Positions 15,934 through 24,241 of a stretch of 64,000 bases of DNA are shown piece by piece. Location: assembly GCA_031291675.1 (NCBI GenBank), contig JARLIO010000094.1:62001-126000 (forward strand), in the 5' to 3' direction. The position numbers were made by a program, and so were the translations under genes. Source of the stretch: Azospirillaceae bacterium. Its GTDB lineage: Bacteria; Pseudomonadota; Alphaproteobacteria; Azospirillales; Azospirillaceae. The notes under the pieces are model-generated. The model saw only the letters and a list, made by a program, of their open reading frames with translations, had not been told where the DNA came from and searched no databases. Position 1 is the stretch's first letter. The number at the start of each line of letters is the position of its first letter.

Positions 15934-16863
15934 ATGGAACGATTTGACGATCTGGCGATCTTCGTCGAGGTGGTCGACCGGGGCAGCCTCAGTCTGGCCG
16001 CCGATCGGCTTGGCTTGACGCCCTCGGCGGTGAGCCGTCGCATCAGCCAGCTGGAACAGCGCCTCGGTGCCCGGCTGTTGAGCCGCAGCACGCGCCGGGT
16101 CGCGTTGACCGATGCCGGCGCCACCTTCTGTCTTCGGGCCCGCGCGATCCTGACCGCCCTGGACGAGGCGGAACGCTCGGTCAGCGAGATCGGGCAGGAG
16201 CCACGCGGCTTGTTGCGCATCTCGACGCCGGTGCTGTTTGGCCAGATGCATCTGGCCCCGGCGTTGCCCGGGTTTGCCGCACGCTTTCCCCAGGTGGCAC
16301 TGGACCTCAATCTCGACGACCGCGGCGCGACGTCGACCGATGCCGGCTTTGATGTCGCACTCCGCACCGGTCGTCTGACCGATTCGACATTGATCGCGCG
16401 CCGGCTGGCGCCCCTGCGGAGCTGTGTGCTGGCCAGCCCCGGCTATCTGGCACGCAAGGGCACGCCGCTGGCGCCCTCGGACCTGTCGCAGCATGATTGC
16501 CTGGCCTTCGCCAGCGCCGGAGTCCGCCAGGACTGGGACTTCACCGTGGGAACCACGGTGGAGGCGATCCGGATCGCGGCCGCGATCCAGGGTGACGATC
16601 ACGCCGTGCTGAAGATCCTGGCTCTGGCCGATTGCGGTCTGGCACGCCTGCCCGGCTTTGTCGCCGCTGCCGAGATCCGCGCCGGGGCCCTGATTCCGGT
16701 CCTGACCGAATACGAGGTCACGACCGATTCGGTCTATCTGCTGTACCCGCCGGCACGGCAATTGGCCCCCAAGATCCGCGTCTTCATCGACCATCTGCTG
16801 GCAACGATCGGACAAGCCGCCTATTGGGACGCGGCAGCCCTGGCCTGCCCGACCCGGCGGTGA
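15934..16863 (+). CDS. LysR-family transcriptional regulator
   Basis: A 309-residue LysR regulator. The N-terminal winged helix (residues 1-60) reads FDDLAIFVEVVDRGSLSLAA, then LTPSAVSRRISQLEQRLG and LLSRSTRRVALT, all canonical. The remainder is the periplasmic-binding-like effector domain, of the type common in the CrgA-like subgroup (LLRISTPVLFGQMHLAPALP). It is divergently transcribed from the peroxiredoxin-like gene with a 192-base shared upstream region, so it is a good candidate regulator of that gene and of itself. The effector is unknown. Confidence 0.93.
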   Translation: MERFDDLAIFVEVVDRGSLSLAADRLGLTPSAVSRRISQLEQRLGARLLSRSTRRVALTDAGATFCLRARAILTALDEAERSVSEIGQEPRGLLRISTPVLFGQMHLAPALPGFAARFPQVALDLNLDDRGATSTDAGFDVALRTGRLTDSTLIARRLAPLRSCVLASPGYLARKGTPLAPSDLSQHDCLAFASAGVRQDWDFTVGTTVEAIRIAAAIQGDDHAVLKILALADCGLARLPGFVAAAEIRAGALIPVLTEYEVTTDSVYLLYPPARQLAPKIRVFIDHLLATIGQAAYWDAAALACPTRR

Positions 16864-16888
16864 CGGCGCGGCAGGGGCGCCGCCGCGG

Positions 16889-17848
16889 TCAAGCCGGACC
16901 CGCCGCCCGGATGTCGGCCGCGCTCGGCAGATCCGCGCCGCGCCGCGAACAGGTGATCGACGAGGCGGTGATGGCATAGCCCATCACATCGGCCAGGACC
17001 GGGCGCGACAGCGTGGCGATCCGCTCCCGGCTGAGATTGCCGGTGGCCAGCAGACGCGCCAGCAGGGCGGCGTGGAAGGTGTCCCCGGCGCCGACCGTGT
17101 CCTGAACCGTCACAGCGCGGCCCGGCACACTCAGGCTCCCCCCCTTCCAGAAGGCGGTCGCGCCGTTGCCGCCTTGCGTGATCACAGCGAGCACAGGCCC
17201 CTGTTCCAGCCAGTGCGCGGCGACTTGATCCAGCCTTGCATCACGGCCATAGGCGGTGTGGACATCCTCGTCACTGGCCTTGACGATTGTCGCGGTTTCC
17301 AGGAACCCGCCGAAACGATCGCGCCACGCCGCCATGTCGCCGCCGACAAGGGTCGGGCGCACATTGGGGTCGACGCTGATGACGCGCCTGTCCTTTTCGC
17401 GCCGGGCCAGGGCCAGGAAGGCGGCACCGACCGGGTCCACCGCCATGGTGTAGGAACCAAATGTCAGCGCCACAACGGCATCGGGCAGCCGATCGGGCAG
17501 ATCCGCCAGGGTGAGCGCCCGATCGGCCGCGTTTTCACCGTGAAAGCTGTACTGCGGTGAGCCGTCGGGTCCGGTTGACACGACAGAGATGGTCGAAAGC
17601 CGCTCGGGACGCCGCACCAGTGTCGTATCGACACCTTCACGCGCCAACAGCTCAAACAAAAAGGAACCGAAACGATCTTTTGAGATGCCGCCCAGAAAAC
17701 CAGCGGGCGCACCCAGCCGCGCCAAACCGACCGCGACATTGAACGGCGAGCCCCCCGCGACCGCGCGAGCCGGCAGACAGGCCCCTTCGGGGGCCCCGAG
17801 AAAAAGATCGATCAGGGCCTCACCACAGACAATGATCACGTCCGTCAC
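16889..17848 (-). CDS. PfkB-family carbohydrate kinase, fructokinase-like
   Basis: A 319-residue ribokinase/PfkB protein. N-terminal VCGEALIDL and the GGSPFNVAVGLARLG sugar-binding motif are followed by a C-terminal DTVGAGDTFHAALLA signature carrying the catalytic Asp and anion hole. The length fits the family. The likely reaction is ATP-dependent phosphorylation of fructose or a related sugar at the terminal hydroxyl; the substrate is not fixed by sequence. It converges on the LysR gene ending at 16863 and is divergent from the second LysR gene at 18064, which may regulate it. Confidence 0.9.
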   Translation of the reverse strand: MTDVIIVCGEALIDLFLGAPEGACLPARAVAGGSPFNVAVGLARLGAPAGFLGGISKDRFGSFLFELLAREGVDTTLVRRPERLSTISVVSTGPDGSPQYSFHGENAADRALTLADLPDRLPDAVVALTFGSYTMAVDPVGAAFLALARREKDRRVISVDPNVRPTLVGGDMAAWRDRFGGFLETATIVKASDEDVHTAYGRDARLDQVAAHWLEQGPVLAVITQGGNGATAFWKGGSLSVPGRAVTVQDTVGAGDTFHAALLARLLATGNLSRERIATLSRPVLADVMGYAITASSITCSRRGADLPSAADIRAAGPA

Positions 17849-18010
17849 CCTCCCAGGCGCCGCAAGCTTGTTGCGCGCTTTTATTGGTCCGGATCCTGTT
17901 TAGCAAGTTGAGGCGCCTGACGACACCGACTTTTCCGCCGCACCCGACCATACCGGACGGGTCTCGAGAAACCACCGTCGGCATCGCCCTTGTCAGCTGT
18001 TGAGAAGCGC

Positions 18011-18040
18011 TACGAATAAATATATCTTCGCCTATTCGTA
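18011..18040. promoter_or_regulatory. Inverted repeat between pfkB-like and LysR genes
   Basis: TACGAATA and TATTCGTA form perfect 8-bp arms 14 bases apart, in the 215-base divergent interval and 23 bases before the LysR start. The size and position fit a LysR operator controlling both genes. Confidence 0.5.
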
Positions 18041-18063
18041 ATTCCTCTGGGTTCTGAAAACCG

Positions 18064-18945
18064 ATGCGCTACCCTGATCTGGAGATCGATCTGCTGCGCG
18101 CCTTTATCGCCGTGGTGGAAACCGGAAGCTTCACCGGCGCCGCCGAGGTCGTGGGGCGCTCCCAATCCGCCGTCAGCCAGAAGGTTCTACGGCTGGAGGA
18201 CATCCTGGACTGCCGCGTGTTCCATCGCACCAGCCGCTCGCTGACCCTGACCCGCGACGGCGAACGGTTGCTGGTCGCCGCCCGGCGCCTGCTGGAATTC
18301 AACGATGCGCTGTTGCGCGAGCTGCGGGAGCCCACGGCCTGCGGCACGTTGCGGCTCGGCATCGCCGAGGACTTCATTCCCGCCCAACTGCCCAAGCTGC
18401 TGGCCCGCTTCAACCGCATCTATCCCGACGTCCATCTGGAGCTGATGACCGGCCTGAGCTGTCAGTTGCTCGCCGCTTACGACGCGGGACAGCTCGATGG
18501 CGTCATCGCCAAGAAGGATGGCGCCGCCCAGCGCGGCCGGGTGATCTGGCGGGAGCCTCTGGTCTGGATGGCCGATGCCGAGTATCGGCCCGACGACGCG
18601 AAGCCGGTGCGGCTGGTGATGTTGCCACCACCCTGTACCTATCGCGACCTGATGATCGCAAGCCTGGACGGTATCCGCCGCGACTGGACCGCGGTCTGTA
18701 CCGCAAGCAGCCTGATGGGCATCCAGGCCGCCGTCGCCGGCGGACTGGGCGTGACGGTGCTGGGCCGCTCGTTCGCGCAGCCGCACATGCAGATCCTCCG
18801 GACTTCGGAGCAATGGCCGGTGTTGCCGATGACCGAAATCATCGTATTGGGCGAACAGGGCCAGAGCGAGGGGCTGGTCCGCCCCCTGGTCGATTTCCTG
18901 ACAGACGCCCTCTCCGGAAATGAGGCCTTGTTGCTGGCGTCGTGA
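18064..18945 (+). CDS. LysR-family transcriptional regulator
   Basis: A 293-residue LysR protein starting at ATG 18064. The winged helix is typical: LEIDLLRAFIAVVETGSFT, then SQSAVSQKVLRLEDILDCRV and FHRTSRSLTLTRDG. The effector domain begins LRLGIAEDFIPAQLPKLLARF, a pattern frequent among LysR regulators of sugar or aromatic metabolism. It is divergent from the PfkB kinase gene, with an inverted repeat in between that could be its operator. It is not closely similar to the LysR gene at 15934, so the two are not a recent duplication. Confidence 0.92.
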   Translation: MRYPDLEIDLLRAFIAVVETGSFTGAAEVVGRSQSAVSQKVLRLEDILDCRVFHRTSRSLTLTRDGERLLVAARRLLEFNDALLRELREPTACGTLRLGIAEDFIPAQLPKLLARFNRIYPDVHLELMTGLSCQLLAAYDAGQLDGVIAKKDGAAQRGRVIWREPLVWMADAEYRPDDAKPVRLVMLPPPCTYRDLMIASLDGIRRDWTAVCTASSLMGIQAAVAGGLGVTVLGRSFAQPHMQILRTSEQWPVLPMTEIIVLGEQGQSEGLVRPLVDFLTDALSGNEALLLAS

Positions 18946-19223
18946 CGCAAAAAACGGCTGCGACACCAGACCATCGAGCGGCTCGAGCATTTTCCGACCA
19001 AGTAGGTTCCGGTTGGGCATTCCTCGGGTCGATAATGCCCGCAGTTTGCGAGAACGACGCCGCGAATTCGCGGGCAACGCATCCGCATCGGATTTGGTGT
19101 CTTGGTGGAGAGGGTGTCGACCGGCGCCGGGACGCTGACCGGGCGGGCACGCGCGGTCGCGAAAAGTCCTGGTGAGACTCCAGGAAGAAAAAGCCATGCC
19201 CCTGCTATGCTGTAACAAGGGAA

Positions 19224-19298
19224 TGGTGGGCGCGACAGGGATTGAACCTGTGACCCCTACCATGTCAAGGTAGTGCTCTCCCGCTGAGCTACGCGCCC
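19224..19298 (-). tRNA. tRNA-Val(GAC), copy 1
   Basis: On the minus strand GGGCGCG pairs with CGCGCCC as acceptor stem. The D arm GCTC...GAGC, anticodon loop TTGACAT with anticodon GAC, T arm ACAGG-TTCAATC-CCTGT and an encoded ACCA end follow. Total length is 75 nt. Confidence 0.96.
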
Positions 19299-19423
19299 TT
19301 TAACCTGACGGCGCCGGGGCGCCGCTGATACCGTCATTCGGAGGGCATTGTGCCGACCCGAAGATACAAATGGCCGGAACCCGGGGGGCCGGCCCTTTTG
19401 AAACACCTGTTACCGCGGGCTAA

Positions 19424-19498
19424 TGGTGGGCGCGACAGGGATTGAACCTGTGACCCCTACCATGTCAAGGTAGTGCTCTCCCGCTGAGCTACGCGCCC
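19424..19498 (-). tRNA. tRNA-Val(GAC), copy 2
   Basis: The 75-nt sequence is identical to the copy at 19224, exactly 200 bases away, with the same GAC anticodon and encoded CCA. The flanks are only loosely similar, which points to an old tandem duplication. Being upstream in transcription, it may share a promoter with copy 1. Confidence 0.96.
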
Positions 19499-19835
19499 AT
19501 CAGCCTGTCGATGCCGGAACATCGCCGGTACCGCCGTTCGGAAGGCGTCGTCGCCAACCGCCCGGTGGAGCGCGGATGTACCATCATAACCGAATCTTGG
19601 CAAGCGTCTGTTTCACGCGAAAGGTGATTTTTCGCTGCGAAAGATTTTCATTGGCACCCCCGGCCACCCCATTGCCCGGTTCGCCAAACGCCGGAAATTT
19701 GACTATAATCTCACAACAGGTTGCATCGGGAAGACGGCCTCCAGATCGGCATCCCCTGCCGCGAGGCCGCATCCCGATACCGCCCGGACGCCACGCGATG
19801 ACAGCCGCCGATATTGTGGAACCTTCCGTTTGCCT
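19499..19835. other. Intergenic, no gene seen
   Basis: This 337-base stretch lies between the tRNA-Val genes and the amidohydrolase. Its frames show no coding character. It should hold the promoters of both the leftward tRNAs and the rightward gene, but I could not fix either by eye. Confidence 0.4.
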
Positions 19836-20735
19836 ATGGACGCTCAAGCCGACCTGGAATTCAAGAACGACGCCGCATTTGAAATTGTGGCGCCAGGGCA
19901 GGCGTTGATTCCGCTGGTGCTGGCCTCGCCGCACAGCGGCACGCGTTACGCGCCGGCGTTCCTGGCCGCGGCGCGCCTGAGCAGTCACGCCCTGCGCAAG
20001 TCCGAGGACAGCTTCGTCGATGAGATCTTCGACGGCAGCAGGCAATGCGGCGCTCCGTTGATCAAGGCACTGTTCCCGCGCGCCTTCGTCGACGCCAATC
20101 GTGAGGCTTTCGAGCTCGACCCCGAGATGTTCGTCGATGCGCTGCCCGCCTATGTCAACTCCCGCTCGCCCCGGGTGCTGGCCGGACTGGGAACGGTCGC
20201 GCGGATTGTCGGAACCGGCCAGGAGATCTATCGCGAGAAGCTGCGCTTTGCCGACGTGCTGCAGCGGATCAACCAGACCTATCACCCCTATCATCGGGCT
20301 TTGCAAACCCTGATCGAACAGACCCGGCAGGGCTTCGGCACCTGCTTGCTGATCGATTGCCATTCAATGCCCTCCAACCGCGGGCTCGGCGATCCCGACC
20401 CGGCGCATTTCGGCCGGGCCGATTTCGTGCTGGGCGATTGCTACGGCACGGCCTGCGCGACCCCGATCATCGATGCCGCGGAAAACATCCTGGAACGGTG
20501 CGGCTATCGCGTCATGCGCAACACGCCCTATGCCGGCGGCTTCACCACCCGCCACTATGGCCGGCCGCGCCACGGCGTCCATGCCTTGCAGATCGAGATC
20601 AATCGCGAACTGTACATGGATGAGGCGACGCTGGTTCGCAAACCGTTCCTGGACACGCTGCGCCACCAGATGACCGCGCTGATCACCGCCTTGGGCGGAA
20701 CGATGCACCGCCTGCTGCGCCCGCCGTCACGCTGA
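19836..20735 (+). CDS. N-formylglutamate amidohydrolase family protein
   Basis: A 299-residue protein from ATG 19836. Family landmarks are LASPHSGTRY near residue 30, KSEDSFVDEIF, the FVDANREAFELDPEMF segment, and DCHSMPSNRG with its metal-binding Asp and His. The C-terminal NTPYAGGFTTRHYGRP and ALQIEINRELYMDE stretches also match. Family members hydrolyse N-formylglutamate to glutamate and formate in histidine degradation, or related N-acyl substrates. No other histidine-degradation gene is nearby, so the true substrate is uncertain. It converges on mbfA with only 42 bases between the stops. Confidence 0.88.
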   Translation: MDAQADLEFKNDAAFEIVAPGQALIPLVLASPHSGTRYAPAFLAAARLSSHALRKSEDSFVDEIFDGSRQCGAPLIKALFPRAFVDANREAFELDPEMFVDALPAYVNSRSPRVLAGLGTVARIVGTGQEIYREKLRFADVLQRINQTYHPYHRALQTLIEQTRQGFGTCLLIDCHSMPSNRGLGDPDPAHFGRADFVLGDCYGTACATPIIDAAENILERCGYRVMRNTPYAGGFTTRHYGRPRHGVHALQIEINRELYMDEATLVRKPFLDTLRHQMTALITALGGTMHRLLRPPSR

Positions 20736-20777
20736 TCGACCGCCCGGATGCCCCGGCGCCACGACCGCGGCTGACGG

Positions 20778-21734
20778 TCACGAGCTGCCGATCAGAATGC
20801 CGGTTAGAAACACCAGGATGCCACCGACCATCACCTGGAACGCTGCGGCAACCAGAGGCGTATCCATGAAACGGTTGCGGATCCACGAGATCGCGGCCAG
20901 TTCGAGCACCACGATGCCGCCCGAGACCATCGTCGCCAGATTGAAGCTGGGGATCAGATAGGGCAGCGTGTGGCCAAGTCCGCCGACGCAGGTCATCAGC
21001 CCGCACACCAACCCGCGCAGCCAGGGGCTGCCCCGCCCCGTCAGGCTGCCATTGTCCGACAAAGCCTCGGCGAAACCCATGCTGATCCCGGCGCCGATCG
21101 ACGCCGCCAACCCGACCAGGAAGGCATCCCAACTGACCTGAGTGGCAAAGGCCGCGGCAAACAGCGGGGCCAGGGTCGAAACCGAGCCATCCATCAGGCC
21201 CGCCAGACCCGGCTGCACGATCTGAAGCACGAACAGTCGCCGCTCCGCTTCCGTTTCCGCATTCAGCACGTCGGGCGGAAACAGCTTGTCCTCCAGGCCC
21301 TCTGCCATGGTTTCGTGGCGCCGCTCGGCGGCGGCCAGGTCGCCCAGCAGTTGGCGGACCGCGGTGTCGGTGGATTGCCGCGCGGCCCGGACATAGAATC
21401 GCTTGGTCTCAGCCTCCATGATCTCGGCCTGACGGCGCACCGCCTGGATCCCCAGCGGCCGGCTCAACCACACCGGCTTGCGTTCGACGAAACCGCGAAT
21501 ATCCTGGCGGCGGATCAAGGGGATGTGGTCGCCGAACTTGGCATGATAGAGATCAAGCAGGTGGTGGCGATGCTGGTTCTCCTCCGCCGACATGTCCCGG
21601 AACAGCTTGGCCGACGCGGCATATTGCTCGCGCAGCCCCTCGGCAAAGTCGTCATAGATCCGGGCGTCCTCCTCTTCCAGCGAGATCGCCAGCGCCAATA
21701 ATTCCTGTTCCGTCAGCTCGGAAAAATTCTTCAT
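20778..21734 (-). CDS. mbfA: MbfA-type membrane-bound ferritin with VIT1-like domain
   Basis: A 318-residue protein starting at ATG 21734 with GGGAG upstream. Residues 1-150 form a ferritin-like four-helix domain with glutamate-rich metal sites (SLEEEDARIYDDF, EENQHRHHLLD, EAETKRFY, AAERRHETMAE). Residues about 170-318 form a VIT1/CCC1-like membrane domain with several helices. Proteins of this build in Bradyrhizobium and Agrobacterium export iron and protect from iron and peroxide stress, often under Irr control. I did not find a convincing Irr box upstream. Confidence 0.88.
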   Translation of the reverse strand: MKNFSELTEQELLALAISLEEEDARIYDDFAEGLREQYAASAKLFRDMSAEENQHRHHLLDLYHAKFGDHIPLIRRQDIRGFVERKPVWLSRPLGIQAVRRQAEIMEAETKRFYVRAARQSTDTAVRQLLGDLAAAERRHETMAEGLEDKLFPPDVLNAETEAERRLFVLQIVQPGLAGLMDGSVSTLAPLFAAAFATQVSWDAFLVGLAASIGAGISMGFAEALSDNGSLTGRGSPWLRGLVCGLMTCVGGLGHTLPYLIPSFNLATMVSGGIVVLELAAISWIRNRFMDTPLVAAAFQVMVGGILVFLTGILIGSS

Positions 21735-22147
21735 AGTCCGTCTCCCTGTTCGGCCGGATCGGCAAATTTCGCCCGCCGGCCTTCCCAACTACCCGTTCAG
21801 GCGATATCGCCGCCATCATTCCGGCCGCCGAAACAACCCACAGGACTACAGTCAGCTCACTGACACATAACCTGCCCTTTGGAATTCAAGGAGGTTCGTC
21901 CTAAAATAGCTGTGGTCCCCAACCTTGTCGATCATCACCGCTTCCAAGGCCGCCCTGCCCCCCATCGCCGGCCAACCTGGGCGAATCGTTCTGAAGCGCG
22001 ATATAAACTTCGCGCATCAGAAGGCAAACATTGGACGCCGCATTCGCTTGTTGTACGAAGTCGAGATCACGCCTCTCGGGTATGTCGGACGCCCCAAATG
22101 GCGCTTGCCGGGCGATCCGGCGGTGGACGGCCGATGAGCGTTTCCCC
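21735..22147. other. Intergenic, no gene seen
   Basis: About 410 bases between the mbfA start and the stop of the HigA-like gene. Open frames here overlap on both strands and show no family resemblance, so I call none. The right part should contain the mbfA promoter. Confidence 0.4.
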
Positions 22148-22462
22148 TTATGCGGCGACGTCGCGACGAAGCGGCACAACATCGGAGGCGATCCGATCTC
22201 CGATTTGCGCCTTCGCCATCTTGATGTCGTAGGTCGTTTGCAGCCGGAGCCAGAAATCCTCGCTCATGCCAAAAAATCGGCCCAGCCGCAACGAGGTATC
22301 CGCACTGATCGACCGGGTACCGGCAATGATGCCGGAAATGCGGTTGTGGGGGACCTTAAGTCTTTCGGAAAAGGCTCGGGCGCTCAGGCCAAGTTCGACC
22401 AGCTCGTCCGCCAGCATTTCTCCGGGATGGATCGGCGGCAGTCCGTCAACGGGGTCGCTCAT
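22148..22462 (-). CDS. higA: HigA-family antitoxin
   Basis: A 104-residue XRE-type antitoxin starting at ATG 22462 (MSDPVDGL), with GAGGAGAAGG just upstream. The opening PPIHPGEMLADELVELGLS is the hallmark of HigA/VapI antitoxins. The helix-turn-helix follows (ARAFSERLKVPHNRISGIIAGTRSISADTSLRL), then FFGMSEDFWLRLQTTYDIKMA. It neutralises the toxin encoded 10 bases upstream and should repress the operon. The toxin-first order is typical of higBA. Confidence 0.92.
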   Translation of the reverse strand: MSDPVDGLPPIHPGEMLADELVELGLSARAFSERLKVPHNRISGIIAGTRSISADTSLRLGRFFGMSEDFWLRLQTTYDIKMAKAQIGDRIASDVVPLRRDVAA

Positions 22463-22472
22463 GCCCTTCTCC

Positions 22473-22793
22473 TCAGTGATAGTCGACGATCTCGACGTCA
22501 ATCGCATCGCCATCGGCCATCAGAATATCCGAACCCTCGCCCAAAGGCTGGCGTCGTTCCCATCGGAAACACACCCACCATTGGTCATTGATCCGGATAC
22601 TGTACTGACCGGATCGATCACCGCCCAACGCTTCGAACCGATTCGAAGGGAGCGCCCTCAAGTCGGCCAGCCGGCTGGCCTCGTTCAGATAGGCCAAGCG
22701 CCGCTGTGCCTGCGCGGTGAACGCTTGGTACCGTCGGGCATGGCCGCCTCCAAACAGCACCTCCGCGTCAGCATCTCGGAAGCGTTTGATCAT
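22473..22793 (-). CDS. higB: HigB-like RelE-superfamily toxin
   Basis: A 106-residue toxin-like protein. I choose ATG 22793 (MIKRFRDAD); a GTG nine bases earlier is possible. It matches the HigB/RelE-type fold of the higBA systems in which toxin precedes antitoxin: an IKRFRDADAEVLF opening, ALPSNRFEALGGDRSGQYSIRI and WWVCFRW strand. Such toxins cleave mRNA on the ribosome. The C-terminus carries an insertion relative to the shortest members (QPLGEGSDILMADGDAI) before the final VEIVDYH strand, which fits the family. It is 10 bases upstream of higA. Confidence 0.9.
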   Translation of the reverse strand: MIKRFRDADAEVLFGGGHARRYQAFTAQAQRRLAYLNEASRLADLRALPSNRFEALGGDRSGQYSIRINDQWWVCFRWERRQPLGEGSDILMADGDAIDVEIVDYH

Positions 22794-22946
22794 GTGGCCC
22801 ACGGTACATCACGCATACCGCCCGGTCAAGCCGCTGGCGCCCCACGCAAAAGGCGGAACACCGACCAATCCTTCGTGCGTCGGGAATCACGCCCTTTGAC
22901 CAACGGCTGGATCCGAGAACGACGCCGCCGGGCGCCGACGCGCCGC

Positions 22947-23249
22947 TCAGGGCGTCGTTCCGCCCGACGACCGGCCGGAACCGACGACACGGGCCTGTGC
23001 CGGATCGCGGGCCGCACCCGGTACCGGAACGACCGGACCCAGCGCCAACCAGGGTGCCCAAACCAGAGTGGCGAACCGGGTCCACAGCAGAAACGGATTG
23101 CTGCCACGCAGCAGATCGGCGACCGCCGCGAAGCCCGGCGTCGCCGTCAGGGTCAGCGCAACATAATCGCTGCGGCCATCCGCCGAACGACCATGGGTCA
23201 CTTCCAGATCCAGGTGAGGCAGCGCAGCGGCGACGGTGGTTTCATCCAT
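22947..23249 (-). CDS. Hypothetical protein, 100 residues
   Basis: I do not recognise this protein. It begins at ATG 23249 with AAGGAG eight bases upstream. The first half alternates strands and charged turns (LPHLDLEVTHGRSADGRSDY), followed by ATPGFAAVADLL and a Trp-rich hydrophobic stretch (FLLWTRFATLVWAPWLALG) that could be a membrane or amphipathic helix. The tail is Ala/Pro/Arg-rich. It sits between an intact and a decayed toxin-antitoxin pair, all on the minus strand. The good start signal favours a real gene. Confidence 0.55.
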   Translation of the reverse strand: MDETTVAAALPHLDLEVTHGRSADGRSDYVALTLTATPGFAAVADLLRGSNPFLLWTRFATLVWAPWLALGPVVPVPGAARDPAQARVVGSGRSSGGTTP

Positions 23250-23399
23250 CAGGCATCTCCTTGGCTGGGATCATTCCCGGTCTATCGATAAAGCCATTCG
23301 ATGCTGCGGTGCAACACAATGCGTCCATACCCGTCAATCATCGGGTTCGGCGCTTTTTGCCGCCCCATCCATGCCGGCTCCCGCTCCCTTTAAGGACGT

Positions 23400-23775
23400 T
23401 CACGCGGCGCGCTGGAGATCGTAGGGACGGATCAGTATCTCCGTGGGGATTAGCAGGGCTTCGGACAGCCGGCGGATCATTGAGACGGAAAAGCGCCCTG
23501 CGACGGTTCATCACCTCCGATACCCGCCCGCTCGATCCCATGATTGGTTCCAGGTCGGCGCGGGTCATTCCGCGCTGCTCCATCATGAACGCGATGGCTG
23601 CGATCGGGTCAGCCGGCGGCATCGGGTGATGACGGCGCTCATAGGCTTCCACCAGAATCGCGAGGATATCGAGGCGGTCACCGGCGGGCGTGTCGGGTTC
23701 AGCATCCCACAGCCGTTCGATCTCGGCGAGAGAAGCCTGGTAATCGCCGGCAGTCTTGATGGGGGTCACGTCCAT
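23400..23775 (-). pseudogene. HigA-type antitoxin with a frameshift
   Basis: From ATG 23775 the frame encodes the N-terminal part of a COG5499-type HigA antitoxin (DRLDILAILVEAYERRHHPM, then AIAFMMEQRGMTRADLEPIMG and GRVSEVMNRRRAL). After RRAL the frame runs into unrelated sequence. One base fewer in the A4 run at 23489-23492 (T4 on the coding strand) restores the expected ending SVSMIRRLSEALLIPTEIL and a stop at 23400. This is either a real inactivating +1 change or a homopolymer sequencing error. The matching toxin gene is only a 3' fragment, which favours decay. Confidence 0.8.
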
Positions 23776-23858
23776 CAGATGCTCTCCAGTCTGCCGGCAT
23801 GGTTCAATTCATCGTATTCGCTATGTGTCCTGACGAAACGAATATGGGAGGCGTGAAG
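23775..23858 (-). pseudogene. 3' remnant of a HigB-type toxin gene
   Basis: Directly upstream of the frameshifted antitoxin, and overlapping its start by one base (TGATG), the minus strand encodes IRFVRTHSEYDELNHAG and then a stop. This is the conserved C-terminal end of HigB mRNA interferases of the COG4680 type. An in-frame stop at 23859-23861 ends the homology, and the cupin gene ends just beyond, so the 5' part of the toxin gene has been deleted. Confidence 0.75.
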
Positions 23859-23872
23859 TCATGTCCCCGTAT

Positions 23873-24241
23873 TCAGCGAACAGGATCCGCCGTCGGCTCA
23901 GAAAAAAACACCGCGAGCCAGATCGTCGGCCCATCGGGATCGGTTGCCTCGACGCGATGCCGTTGATGAGCGGCGATCAGCACATGGTCGCCGGGTCGGA
24001 GGCTGCGGGCCTGGGCCTCTCCCTCAAAGCGCAGCAGAGCCGCCCCGACCAGCACCGTCACCCATTCGGCCTGGTCCTGGTCGTACCAGAATCCCGGCGG
24101 GCTGGCCTGGCCCCAGGATACGATTCGCTCCATGCGCACGCCGGCCTGATCCACCAGCGTGGTGATGCGTTCGGCATCCGCGCGCACGCTGTCTACCGCA
24201 AGCAGATTGGCGAGCACTCCGGCACCGTCGGGCCGGTTCAA
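23873..24241 (-). CDS. Cupin-domain protein coupled to polA
   Basis: A 122-residue single cupin. The core reads VSWGQASPPGFWYDQDQAEWVTVLVGAALLRF split over two strands, then LRPGDHVLIAAHQRHRVEATD, which corresponds to cupin motif 2 with its His. The start is a TTG that overlaps the polA stop (TTGA), so it should be translated by coupling from the polA message. Function is unknown; small cupins of this kind bind a metal and may be isomerases, dioxygenases or sensors. The stop lies close to the decayed toxin remnant. Confidence 0.8.
   Translation of the reverse strand: MNRPDGAGVLANLLAVDSVRADAERITTLVDQAGVRMERIVSWGQASPPGFWYDQDQAEWVTVLVGAALLRFEGEAQARSLRPGDHVLIAAHQRHRVEATDPDGPTIWLAVFFSEPTADPVR

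Noticed and set aside
15742-16977. N-terminal extension of the peroxiredoxin-like gene to 643 codons
   Set aside because: The extra part is antisense to the LysR gene, and the natural family start is ATG 15741.
21840-21900. Irr-box-like sequence upstream of mbfA
   Set aside because: A ttggaattcaagg stretch is present, but it does not match the known TTTAGAA-N3-TTCTAAA pattern.
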